A stretch of 64,000 nt of DNA from an uncultured Magnetospirillum sp. GTDB lineage: Bacteria; Pseudomonadota; Alphaproteobacteria; Rhodospirillales; Magnetospirillaceae. The stretch is taken from the NCBI RefSeq assembly GCF_903853455.1, contig NZ_CAINTR010000008.1:62001-126000 (forward strand). The letters are read 5' to 3'. Both the position numbers and the translations under genes were made by a program. Below the pieces are notes generated by a model. It searched no databases and was not told where the DNA came from. It worked only from the letters and a program-made list of their open reading frames with translations. The stretch's first letter is position 1. Every line of letters starts with the position of its first letter. This document shows positions 25,786 to 33,405 of this stretch, piece after piece.

Positions 25786-26849
25786 ACGAACTGGCCGTGT
25801 TCGGGATCGATGGCGAGGTACTGCATGATCGCCAGATTCTTGGAATGCGACACGCAGTGGTGCCGACACAGGGTCGAGGGGTCGAACTCCGCCATGGCGC
25901 GACGGTTCTCCTCGGAAAACCAGTAGTCCTTGAACGACCGCTGCTTGATCGAACCCAAGGTCCCTTCCTTGGTGTAGGCCTTGTCCTGGCAGGTGTAGAC
26001 GGTCTGGTCGGCGCCGATCACCGTCAGGAATTGCAGGAACGGACAGCGGTGGTAGTCTTTCTCGAACCGGCTTTCCATCTCGTGGAAATGGTCGATGACG
26101 GTAAAGCCGTCACCGGTCAGGCCCAGGCAGCGGTCAATTTCGGCCCGCGCGCCCTCGGCGAATTCCCGGTGATAGCGATTGTTGGCCTCCGCCGAATTGC
26201 CGACCACGGCGGCCGACAGCTTGACGTGGTTGACGCCGATCGCCTTGAACCGGGCGCACACCTCGTGCAGACGGTGGTAATTGTCCTTGCCGGTGATGAA
26301 GCTGACCCCCAGCACGCATTTGGTGCCGGTCTGGACGAAGGCCTTCATGTTCTCGAGCAGCTTGGTGAACTCGCCGTCCTTGGCGCCCCGGCTCTTGACA
26401 TAGGACTCGTCGTCCCAGGCGTCCACCGAGACCCGCACCCAGGTGGCGTGACGGGCCAGGGATTCGGCGACGCGGCCCTTGAGGTTGGCGCCGTTGGTCA
26501 GGGTCGCCACCCGCACCCCGCCGGCCGCCAGACGATCGATCACTTCGGGCAACGGCTTGTAGAGCAGCGGCTCGCCGCCGCCGGAAAAGGTCACCGCCTT
26601 GACCCCCATGGCGACCACGTCGTCGACGATCTCGAACATCTTGGCCTCGGGGATCTGGTCGCCCAGATCCATGTCCTCGCCCAGCTTGAGGTCGTCGGTG
26701 CGATAGGCGCAGTACCAGCAATGATGATTGCAGCGGTTGGTCGGCTTGATGCGGATGTGCACCGGCGCGGCAACCGTGCCGGCGGCCAAGGCGTCCAGTT
26801 GATCGCGGAACCGCAGGAATTTGAGGTTGCTGTAGAGTACGCTGCTCAT
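25782..26849 (-). CDS. Radical SAM/SPASM protein
   Basis: A 355-residue radical SAM enzyme, first gene after promoter P1. The cluster motif is CNHHCWYC (CxxxCxxC) near residue 40. SAM-binding marks are VTFSGGGEPLL, TLTNGANLK and VRVSVDAWD. C-terminal cysteines (HRCPFLQF, VYTCQDKAY, LCRHHC) form a SPASM-like region. It is unlike the radical SAM protein at 13232 outside these motifs. It is translationally coupled to the ABC transporter, which makes action on the exported glycan or its lipid carrier plausible. The precise reaction is unknown. Confidence 0.88.
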   Translation of the reverse strand: MSSVLYSNLKFLRFRDQLDALAAGTVAAPVHIRIKPTNRCNHHCWYCAYRTDDLKLGEDMDLGDQIPEAKMFEIVDDVVAMGVKAVTFSGGGEPLLYKPLPEVIDRLAAGGVRVATLTNGANLKGRVAESLARHATWVRVSVDAWDDESYVKSRGAKDGEFTKLLENMKAFVQTGTKCVLGVSFITGKDNYHRLHEVCARFKAIGVNHVKLSAAVVGNSAEANNRYHREFAEGARAEIDRCLGLTGDGFTVIDHFHEMESRFEKDYHRCPFLQFLTVIGADQTVYTCQDKAYTKEGTLGSIKQRSFKDYWFSEENRRAMAEFDPSTLCRHHCVSHSKNLAIMQYLAIDPEHGQFV

Positions 26850-26908
26850 GACCTCATGCTCTTCCCCGCAGGCGCGGCGCGGCTCTTGGGTTGCTGTCGA
26901 AGGCGCAA

Positions 26909-26938
26909 GCTATAACTTGTTCACGTTGTGAACGTCAA
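26909..26938 (-). promoter_or_regulatory. Promoter P1 with inverted-repeat operator
   Basis: On the minus strand a -35 element TTGACG (26938-26933) and a -10 element TATAGC (26914-26909) are separated by 18 bp. A perfect inverted repeat, GTTCAC-GTT-GTGAAC (26919-26933), covers the end of the -35 and the spacer, where a bound protein would block RNA polymerase. The same arrangement occurs at 47955-47984 and 61675-61704. It would drive the radical SAM/ABC/methyltransferase/MBOAT operon. It overlaps the last codons of the LIC12192 gene. Confidence 0.75.
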
Positions 26939-27359
26939 CCGGCATTGCCGACGAAGCAAGGCTTCGCGGGCATCGCGGCAGGGCTTGGCGAACCAGGGCG
27001 ATGTCCTCCCAGCGCCGCAGGTCGTCCTCGTCGGCCAGCCGCAAATCCTCCAGCGCGGCGTAGAGCACCGCGCCGCTGGCCAGCGCCCGCCGCAGCAGGC
27101 CGAGGCGGCGGGCGCGCCCCTCGGGCAGTTGCACCATGGAATAGAGGATGGCTCCGGCGATGGCCGGCAGTTCGTCCACCACCTGCTCCAGCATCAGGTA
27201 CGAGCCGGGCATGACGTATTCGGTGGCCGACAGCAGGAAGTCCAGCCCCCGCCGGCGGGCGAAGTCGCGCACCACCAGATTCTGCACCGCCTGCGGCACC
27301 CGGTCGCCGCCCACGGGGCGCGATGAGATGTAGCCGCGATAGCCCCGGCGCCCGGTCAT
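26910..27359 (-). CDS. LIC12192-family sporadic carbohydrate cluster protein
   Basis: A 149-residue protein from ATG 27359, ATGA-coupled to the oxygenase gene; the 329-residue tracked frame is extended by shadow. The start RGYRGYISSRPVGGDRVPQ and the following VQNLVVRDF and LLSATEYVMPGSYLML are what I recognise as the LIC12192 family, a marker found sporadically in carbohydrate clusters of unrelated bacteria. No catalytic motif is obvious and its function is not established. The last residues (HNVNKL) are encoded by the P1 promoter/operator, so the C-terminal end is not expected to be conserved. Confidence 0.85.
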   Translation of the reverse strand: MTGRRGYRGYISSRPVGGDRVPQAVQNLVVRDFARRRGLDFLLSATEYVMPGSYLMLEQVVDELPAIAGAILYSMVQLPEGRARRLGLLRRALASGAVLYAALEDLRLADEDDLRRWEDIALVRQALPRCPRSLASSAMPVDVHNVNKL

Positions 27360-28162
27360 GTCTCGAAGCCCTCGGGCAGGGCGTAGGTCAGGCCGACGCG
27401 GCTGGCCGGGCGCAGGGTGATCGGCTCGAAGAACTCGCCAATGCGCTTGTCGGCATAGGGGGTGAACACCCCCTTGAAGCGACAATTCATCGACCAGCGG
27501 GTCGCCGCTTCCTCGTTGACCCGATTGCCGTGCATCAGGGTCTGGTTGAACACCAGGACCTCGCCATAGCGGATGGAAACGAAGGTCAGGTCGGCCGCCG
27601 CGGCCTGATACAGCTCCTCGGTGGAGCGGAATTGAGCCAATTTCGGCGCCCAGCGGGCATTGGCCTCGGGCGAGGCGATGAACATGGACTTGGTGGCGTG
27701 GCAATCCACCAGCGGCAGCCACACCACCAGCTCGAACGCCGAATCGCCCGACCACACGTCGGAATGCAGCGGCAGCAGCGACGATGCGTCCCGAGGCAGT
27801 TGAATGGACAGGTTGACCCGGCGCTGCATGGCCAGCTCGTTGCCCACCAGCTCGAACAGCGCCCGGCGGGCGAGACGGAAATAGACCGGCCGCAGCCACG
27901 CCTCGGCGTTGACGCCGTCGATCACCGCCAGCCGCAGCCCGTTCAGCGCGGCGGCGTCCACATGGTGGTGGATGGTTTCGAGAAACCCGGCGACGTCCTC
28001 GGGCGGCGTCAGCCCGAGATGGGACGCGGTCAGGTCGGCCACCCGCCGCCGCAACCGCTCCAGCCCGGCGGCATCCTCCACCGGCAGCACCACCCGGCCA
28101 TCGCTCAGGAAGCGACCGGCCAGGATCCCTTCGTCGTCATCGAAAAAATCGCTCACCTGCAT
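27356..28162 (-). CDS. Sporadic carbohydrate cluster 2OG-Fe(II) oxygenase
   Basis: A 268-residue non-haem iron oxygenase of the PhyH-like type. I choose ATG 28162 because GGAG lies four to five bases upstream; ATG 28171 lacks one. The iron site is seen as LPLHSDVWSGDS (His-x-Asp) and the distal His in FNQTLMHGNRVNEEAATRWSMNCRFK, with the Arg that binds 2-oxoglutarate about ten residues on. It probably hydroxylates or oxidises a sugar. It travels with LIC12192 proteins in known carbohydrate clusters and is translationally coupled to one here. A repeat-bearing 170-bp gap separates it from the transketolase genes upstream. Confidence 0.83.
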   Translation of the reverse strand: MQVSDFFDDDEGILAGRFLSDGRVVLPVEDAAGLERLRRRVADLTASHLGLTPPEDVAGFLETIHHHVDAAALNGLRLAVIDGVNAEAWLRPVYFRLARRALFELVGNELAMQRRVNLSIQLPRDASSLLPLHSDVWSGDSAFELVVWLPLVDCHATKSMFIASPEANARWAPKLAQFRSTEELYQAAAADLTFVSIRYGEVLVFNQTLMHGNRVNEEAATRWSMNCRFKGVFTPYADKRIGEFFEPITLRPASRVGLTYALPEGFET

Positions 28163-28197
28163 GGTCTCCATGACGGCGGCACGAGTTATACCAAAAT

Positions 28198-28221
28198 GCG
28201 TTGATCGAACCCGATCAACGC
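28198..28221. terminator. Perfect hairpin downstream of the transketolase pair
   Basis: A perfect 10-bp stem (GCGTTGATCG and complement) closes a 4-base loop. On the minus strand it is followed by CATTTTGG, a weak T-tract. It lies 3 bp from dispersed repeat copy D in the gap between the transketolase C-half and the oxygenase. It could reduce read-through between these parts of the cluster; the poor T-tract makes full termination uncertain. Confidence 0.45.
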
Positions 28222-28223
28222 CG

Positions 28224-28282
28224 CCCTCAAGCGGCGGGCGGGCCACCTCCGTGGCCCTTGCCTCCCGCGCCATGAGGCGCGC
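28224..28282 (-). repeat. Two-hairpin dispersed repeat, copy D
   Basis: On the minus strand: hairpin CGCGCC-TCAT-GGCGCG, linker GGAGGCAA, hairpin GGGCCAC-GGAG-GTGGCCC, tail GCCGCTTGAGGG. Its loops match copies A to C while both stems have different bases. It lies just downstream of the transketolase C-half gene, in the same orientation. Confidence 0.7.
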
Positions 28283-28335
28283 GGCCCCTTGGGCCTAACC
28301 AAGCCGCCATGAGTCCCGCTCATCACGGCTTGGTG

Positions 28336-29259
28336 TCACGCGCCCAACGTGGTCCGCACCTTGGCGGCGATCTGCTCGGCCTTGAGGCCGAAGGTCTCGA
28401 ACATGGTCTCCTGCAACCCGTATTCCTTGGGGAAGACGTCGGGAATCCCCAGGCGCAGCACCTTGGGCAGGGCGACGCCCGCGTCCACCAGGCATTCCAG
28501 CACCGCCGAGCCCAACCCACCGGCCAGCAGATGCTCTTCCACCGTCACCAGCAGGTCGCGGCCAGGCACCAGCGCCCGCAGCGCCTCGGCGTCCAGCGGC
28601 TTGACCGTATGCATGTGCAGCACCCCGGCCTCGATCCCGGCGGCGGCCAGGATCTCGGCCGCCTTCAAGCAGCGCTCGGTGGTGGCGCCGGTGGACACCA
28701 TCAGCACCCGACCCGGCTCGCGCCGCAGGATGGCCTTGCCGATGCGGAAATCGTCGGTGGGCTGGCTGATCACCGGGTCGCCGCCCTTGGCCAGGCGGAT
28801 ATAGAGCGGACCCGGCCAGTCCAGCGACACGTCCATCAGCCGCTTCATCTCCTCGGCGTCCGACACCGCCACCACCGCCATGTTGGGCAGCGCCCGCATG
28901 ATGGCGAAATCCTCGATGGCGAGATGGGTGGCGCCCAGCGGTGCATAGACCACGCCGCCGCCATTGCCGATCAGGCGCACCGGCAGGTTATGGACGCACA
29001 GGTCCACCGCCACCTGCTCGTAGCAGCGCCGGGTGATGAAGGTGGCGATGGTGTTGACGTAGGGAATCATCCCGTCCAGCGCCATGCCGGCGGCGATGCC
29101 GACAATGTTCTGCTCGGCGATGCCTTCCATGATGAAGCGGTCGGGCATCTCGGCCTTCATGGCCTTCAAGGTGCCGACACCGAGATCGGAGCCGATGAAC
29201 ACCACCCGCGGGTCCGTCTTGGCCAGGTCGTGGACCTTGTTCAGGCAGGTATTGCGCAT
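28336..29259 (-). CDS. Transketolase, C-terminal (pyrimidine-binding) subunit
   Basis: A 307-residue half-transketolase from ATG 29259; the longer tracked frame is shadow of the N-half gene. The catalytic Glu region is FIMEGIAEQNIVGIAAGMAL (about residue 45). The pyrimidine domain runs to about residue 160, and the C-terminal domain has VSTGATTERCLKAAEIL and VTVEEHLLAGGLGSAV. With the gene upstream it forms a two-subunit ThDP enzyme that moves two-carbon ketol units between sugars. The stop/start overlap TGATG couples the halves. Split transketolases in glycan clusters are usually pathway-specific rather than housekeeping. Confidence 0.9.
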   Translation of the reverse strand: MRNTCLNKVHDLAKTDPRVVFIGSDLGVGTLKAMKAEMPDRFIMEGIAEQNIVGIAAGMALDGMIPYVNTIATFITRRCYEQVAVDLCVHNLPVRLIGNGGGVVYAPLGATHLAIEDFAIMRALPNMAVVAVSDAEEMKRLMDVSLDWPGPLYIRLAKGGDPVISQPTDDFRIGKAILRREPGRVLMVSTGATTERCLKAAEILAAAGIEAGVLHMHTVKPLDAEALRALVPGRDLLVTVEEHLLAGGLGSAVLECLVDAGVALPKVLRLGIPDVFPKEYGLQETMFETFGLKAEQIAAKVRTTLGA

Positions 29260-30116
29260 CACGCATCCTCCAGCGCGGCTTTGATGGCGCGCACTTCGTC
29301 TTCGGTGAACTTGTTCTTGTGGTGCCAGGACGGCTGATGCTCGGCGAACGGCACGCCGCGCCCCTTGACGGTATGGGCGATGATGGCGGTGGGCTTGTCG
29401 CCGCCGAAGTCGAGGCTCTTGAACAGCGCCGACAGGGCGTCCACGTCGTGGCCGTCCACCTCCACCGCGTTGAAGCCGAAGGCGGCCCACTTCTCCGGCA
29501 GCGGGTCCAGCGGCTGGACCTCGTCGGTGAAGCTGTAGGACTGGATCTTGTTGTAATCGACGATGGCGACCAGGTTGGACAGCTTGTGCTTGCCGGCGCT
29601 CATGGCCGCCTCCCACACGGCTCCCTCGTTGATCTCGCCGTCGCCCATCACCACGAACACGCGCGAGGCGCGCTTTTGCAGCCGGGCCGCCAGGGCCATG
29701 CCGATGCCGATGGACAGGCCGTGGCCCAAGGCGCCGGTGGAGGCCTCGACGCCGGGAATCTTGCCGGCCTCGGGATGGCCGCCCAGGATGGAGTCGCGCT
29801 TGCAGAAGGTCCCCAGAATTTCCCTGGGGAAGAAGCCTTTGTCGGCCAACAGGGCGTATTGGGCCAGACAGCCATGGCCCTTGGACAGGATGAAGCGGTC
29901 GCGCTCGGGCTGGTGGGGATCGGCCGGGTCATAACGCATAACCTCGTCATACAGCACCCGCAAGATCTCGATGGGCGACATGGAGGAGCCGATATGGCCG
30001 CGCCTTCCCCCCAGCAAGCCTTCCATCACCAGCCGGCGCAGATGCTTGGAGCGGTTGTCGAGGGGACGCGCCTCGGCCTGACGCGCGGCCTGGCGGATAG
30101 CGGAGGGTTGACTCAT
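29259..30116 (-). CDS. Transketolase, N-terminal (diphosphate-binding) subunit
   Basis: A 285-residue subunit from ATG 30116, coupled by TGATG to the kinase upstream. The phosphate-donor and ThDP features are seen: GHIGSSMSPIEIL, SKGHGCLAQYALL, ASTGALGHGLSIGIGMAL, and the metal-ThDP motif GDGEINEGAVWEAA...VDYNKIQ, ending with a HTVKGRGVPFAE substrate loop. Length matches N-half transketolases. Its place among a HAD phosphatase, a kinase and a nucleotidyltransferase suggests making a chain-extended ketose phosphate for activation. The acceptor is unknown. Confidence 0.9.
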   Translation of the reverse strand: MSQPSAIRQAARQAEARPLDNRSKHLRRLVMEGLLGGRRGHIGSSMSPIEILRVLYDEVMRYDPADPHQPERDRFILSKGHGCLAQYALLADKGFFPREILGTFCKRDSILGGHPEAGKIPGVEASTGALGHGLSIGIGMALAARLQKRASRVFVVMGDGEINEGAVWEAAMSAGKHKLSNLVAIVDYNKIQSYSFTDEVQPLDPLPEKWAAFGFNAVEVDGHDVDALSALFKSLDFGGDKPTAIIAHTVKGRGVPFAEHQPSWHHKNKFTEDEVRAIKAALEDA

Positions 30117-31093
30117 CACGTGGTCACCTTTGAAAGCAAGAAACGGGCCTTGTCCAACTGGCGTGCCCGCGCGGCGACGGCGTCGTCTTGCCCCGCCGCC
30201 TGGCGCCGCGCCCACCGCTCGGGCAGGAACTCGTTGAGCACGATCAGCGCCCAGCGCGCCACGAACAGCGGCCGGAACGCCGCCAGCCGCGCGGCATAAC
30301 CGGGCATGTCCTCATACACCCGGTCGCACCCCCGACGCCAGTGGTCGGCATGGTCGGGGGGCAGGCTCATGCCCGGATGCAGGAGGAATTCCGCCGCCAG
30401 CTTGACCGGGTCGTCCCAGCCGAAATACTCGAAATCGATGAAGACCAGCCCGCCATCGGCCCGGCGGATGGCGTTGTGAAAGCCGAAATCGGCCGGCGAC
30501 AGGGTGCGGCCTGCCGGCTCCAGCGCGCCGAACGCCGCCGCCCCGGCAGATTGATTCACCAGCGGAACGATGCCGTCTTCCAGAATCCCGCTCAAGGCCG
30601 GATGATCCGGCGCCACCTGGCGCAGCCGTTCCAACCGGCTTTCGACCTGCCGCGCCAGTTCAGCCCCGGACACGCAGGCCTCCGACGCCCAGGCCAGCGC
30701 CGCCGCGCCCTCGGCATGGCGCAGACCATGCAGCCGGGCGGCGAATGCCAGCGCCGCGTCCATGTCGGCCAGACTGGGCGCGTCCACCGCCGCGCCCTCG
30801 ATCCACTCGTAGAGGGCATGGCCGGATGCGTCGTCGCGGGCCAGCGCCGCCGGCACCTCGGCGATACCGTTGCGCTTCAGGAACGACAGCGCGGCGAACT
30901 CGGCCCCCAGCCGGTCGCGGCCGTCGCCCGTGGTGCGGGGATAGGATTTCAGGGCAAAGACCCGCCCATCTTCGGCCTCGACCCGATACAGACGGTTGTT
31001 GCCGCCGCGACCGCCGGCCACGACCGCCCGCACCGGCGCTCCCGCCAGCCGGGCCGCCAGCTCAGCCGAGGCGATGGAACAGGTGGCGACCAA
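30116..31093 (-). CDS. Aminoglycoside phosphotransferase/choline kinase-fold kinase
   Basis: About 325 residues from TTG 31093, which has GGAA upstream and overlaps the HAD gene by 32 bp. No ATG or GTG fits, so the start is uncertain. The fold is shown by a glycine loop GGRGGNNRLYRVEA, the ATP Lys in VFALKSYPR, a catalytic loop LSPADFGFHNAIR (Asp and Asn kept, first His replaced by Pro-Ala) and the metal loop VFIDFEYFGWDDP. It phosphorylates a small alcohol or sugar in the cytoplasm. By position it likely works with the HAD phosphatase and transketolase, but substrate is unknown. Confidence 0.8.
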   Translation of the reverse strand: MVATCSIASAELAARLAGAPVRAVVAGGRGGNNRLYRVEAEDGRVFALKSYPRTTGDGRDRLGAEFAALSFLKRNGIAEVPAALARDDASGHALYEWIEGAAVDAPSLADMDAALAFAARLHGLRHAEGAAALAWASEACVSGAELARQVESRLERLRQVAPDHPALSGILEDGIVPLVNQSAGAAAFGALEPAGRTLSPADFGFHNAIRRADGGLVFIDFEYFGWDDPVKLAAEFLLHPGMSLPPDHADHWRRGCDRVYEDMPGYAARLAAFRPLFVARWALIVLNEFLPERWARRQAAGQDDAVAARARQLDKARFLLSKVTT

Positions 31094-31679
31094 GGGAATT
31101 CCAGTCGGAAAAGGCGAGGAAGGCACCGGACGGCAGCGGCTTGCCGGGATGATAGAGGTAGCGCTCGACCCCAGCCGGGAAATCGGGCTCGGCGAACACC
31201 TCTTCCAGGTCGTCAACGAAGGCGGCGCAGCGCAAGGCGCCGATGCGGGCGACCTTTTCCGTCCTCGTGGTGCAGAAATGCACGTTGGTCCGCTTCAGCC
31301 CGAAGCCGCTGTCGGCGAAAAAGCCCTGGACCTCCATCCAGGCCAAGGCGGCATGGCGCAGATTGATCCGGTCGGGATCGTAAGGCGCCGTCTCGGTCTT
31401 GTGGCTGATGATGGCGATGTCCCAGTCGCGCCGCTGGCACTCGGCCAGGAACTCGGCGACGCCCTCGATCAGGTCGGCCTCGGCCATCCGTCGGGCGTAG
31501 ACCTCGGCCTGCAGGCGCTGCCAAGCGATATCGGCCTCCGGCGACAGACGCACCAAGTCGCGCACCTGCTTCTTGGTGGTGGCACGGGCGGCACCGGGAA
31601 ACCCGGCCGCCACGGCGGCGTCGCGAAAGACGCGATCATAGCCGGCGATGGTGTTGTCGAAGTCGAGACCGATCAGCAC
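31062..31679 (-). CDS. HAD superfamily hydrolase
   Basis: A 205-residue phosphatase-like protein. HAD motif I is LDFDNTIAGYD at the N-terminus (nucleophile Asp5, second Asp7). Motif II is likely IAIISHKTE, and the metal end is CAAFVDDLEEVF. An all-helical cap lies at about residues 20-80. It probably removes phosphate from a sugar phosphate of the nearby transketolase pathway. The kinase gene downstream begins inside its last codons. Seen: motifs and order; inferred: substrate. Confidence 0.82.
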   Translation of the reverse strand: MLIGLDFDNTIAGYDRVFRDAAVAAGFPGAARATTKKQVRDLVRLSPEADIAWQRLQAEVYARRMAEADLIEGVAEFLAECQRRDWDIAIISHKTETAPYDPDRINLRHAALAWMEVQGFFADSGFGLKRTNVHFCTTRTEKVARIGALRCAAFVDDLEEVFAEPDFPAGVERYLYHPGKPLPSGAFLAFSDWNSLGRHLFHRLG

Positions 31680-31744
31680 GGGGCAGGGTTCCTATTGCAA
31701 CATCAGCCGGATCTGGACGGATGCGAGGCCGGTCATGCCGCCCC

Positions 31745-33319
31745 CTATTTGAGCAGCGTGTTGACGAATTTGAGTAGCGCCACCTTGTCCACCGACGAGC
31801 GATGGCCGACGATGCCGACCTTGATGGCGCCGGCGGCGTTGCCGACGAAGGCCACCTGATGCATGGGGCAGCCGGCCGCCACCAGCGGTGCCGTCACCGC
31901 CAGGAAGGCGTCGCCGGCGCCGACCGTGTCGACCACCTGCTTGGTGAAGGCGGGAACCCGCTGGACCATCTTGTCGCGCTCGTAGGAGACGCTGCCGTGC
32001 AGGCCGGCGGTGACGATGATCTTGTCGCAGGCCACCAGGGCCGGCAGATGGCGGGCGGCCAGTTCCGCCACGTCGCAATACTTGTCGGCGGCGGCGAAGC
32101 GGGCCTCGCGATGGTCGATGCAGACATAGTCGGCGCTGGCGTATTTGGTGATGAAGTTGAAACCCAGATTGCCGGCATTGGTCTGGGTGTTGACGGTGAG
32201 GAACCTGGAGCGCTCGCGCAGCAGGCCGATGGTGCTGGGCGCCAGCATGCCATGGCCGAAATCGGTCACCACCACCACGTCCGAGGCCGGGCAACGATCA
32301 GCCAGCACCGCGTTCACCTGATCCACCACCTCGGCCGCATAGGGACTGTCGTCCATATGGTAGACCTCGAACAGCTTGCGCACGTAGTTCGGTTCGATGA
32401 AGCGGGTCTTGCGGGTGGTGGGAGCGCCGGGACGGCGAATGACGGTGAGCCGCACATTGGACTTCAGGCTGGCGCGGATCAGGTCCTCGCAGCTGTCGTC
32501 TTCGCCCAGCACGGTGACGATTTCCACCTCGCCCACCAAGTCGGCCACATGGTTGGCCGCCGCCACCACGCCGCCGGCAAAGACTTCGCGGCTGCGGAAC
32601 AGGGTGGCGACCAGTTGCTCCTTGGAGGAGCGCTCCATGGTGTCGACGTAATTGTATTCGTCGATGATGGTGTCGCCGACCATCAGCACCTTATAGGCCT
32701 TGATCTTGTCCATATAGGCGGCGATGGAGGCGGTGGCGTCCTCCTGGCGCAGCTCTTCCAGGAAGTCGCGCAGCGGCGGATCGTAGACGTCGAGATAGCG
32801 GTTGATCAGGGTGGAGGAGCTGAAGGTGATGTCCTTGGTGAACACCAGCCGGCCGCCATGTTGCTCGACCGCGTCCTTCTCGGCGCGGATCTTGCCGGTG
32901 ATGTCGTCTTCCGGGTTTTCGTAGTCCGAGCCCTTGACGTAGACCGACGGGCGCACCGTATCGAGTACGTTCTCGGCGGTGGGGGCATGGTTGACCGCCA
33001 CCCAGTCCACATACTGGCAGGCGGCCAGCATCTCGGCCCGCAGACCTTCCGGGAAAATGGGCCGGCCCGGCCCCTTGTTGACGAAGCGGTCGCCGGTCAA
33101 GGTCACGCACAGCCTGGTGCCTTCGCGGCGCGCCGCCTCCAGATGGCGGACATGGCCCATATGGAGGAGGTCGAACACGCCGTGACACAGCACCACCTGC
33201 TCGCCGGCCTCCCGCTCCCGACGCACGACCTCGGCCATGGCCTCGAGAGTGAGGATCTTGTCGCGGGCGGTCGGCATGCCGTTGGCGGGAGCCGGAGGGA
33301 GGGAATTGTCTGCGGACAT
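31745..33319 (-). CDS. Fused nucleotidyltransferase (RfaE2-like) + PfkB kinase, reversed order relative to HldE
   Basis: A 524-residue two-domain enzyme from ATG 33319 (GGAAG upstream). Residues about 20-165 are a cytidylyltransferase/adenylyltransferase domain with LCHGVFDLLHMGHVRHLEAA and VKGSDY. Residues about 190-520 are a PfkB kinase with VLMVGDTIIDEYNYV, a FAGGVVAAANHV sugar-binding loop and the catalytic DTVGAGDAFLA. In canonical HldE (ADP-heptose synthesis) the kinase comes first, so this is not simply housekeeping HldE. It likely phosphorylates C-1 of a sugar and nucleotidylates it. It heads an operon from promoter P4 with the HAD, kinase and transketolase genes. Confidence 0.87.
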   Translation of the reverse strand: MSADNSLPPAPANGMPTARDKILTLEAMAEVVRREREAGEQVVLCHGVFDLLHMGHVRHLEAARREGTRLCVTLTGDRFVNKGPGRPIFPEGLRAEMLAACQYVDWVAVNHAPTAENVLDTVRPSVYVKGSDYENPEDDITGKIRAEKDAVEQHGGRLVFTKDITFSSSTLINRYLDVYDPPLRDFLEELRQEDATASIAAYMDKIKAYKVLMVGDTIIDEYNYVDTMERSSKEQLVATLFRSREVFAGGVVAAANHVADLVGEVEIVTVLGEDDSCEDLIRASLKSNVRLTVIRRPGAPTTRKTRFIEPNYVRKLFEVYHMDDSPYAAEVVDQVNAVLADRCPASDVVVVTDFGHGMLAPSTIGLLRERSRFLTVNTQTNAGNLGFNFITKYASADYVCIDHREARFAAADKYCDVAELAARHLPALVACDKIIVTAGLHGSVSYERDKMVQRVPAFTKQVVDTVGAGDAFLAVTAPLVAAGCPMHQVAFVGNAAGAIKVGIVGHRSSVDKVALLKFVNTLLK

Positions 33320-33353
33320 GCGTGCTTCCAAACCTTAAACAGCCGTGGGCGAG

Positions 33354-33405
33354 GCTATAGCCCGTTTTTCCGATCGCGGTCAATGCCAGCGTTCAATTCG
33401 TGAAC
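33354..33405 (-). promoter_or_regulatory. Promoter P4 with adjacent near-match operator
   Basis: On the minus strand TTGACC (33383-33378) and TATAGC (33359-33354) are 18 bp apart, the same spacing as P1-P3. An inverted repeat one base from perfect, GTTCAA-TTC-GTGAAC, lies at 33391-33405, just upstream of the -35 instead of over it. It would serve the nucleotidyltransferase-kinase operon starting at 33319. It lies in the last codons of the gene at 33355-35091, so the repeat could be chance. Confidence 0.5.

Noticed and set aside
31745-33319. Housekeeping hldE (heptose kinase/adenylyltransferase)
   Set aside because: Domain order is reversed and the neighbours are cluster-specific, so the symbol was withheld.
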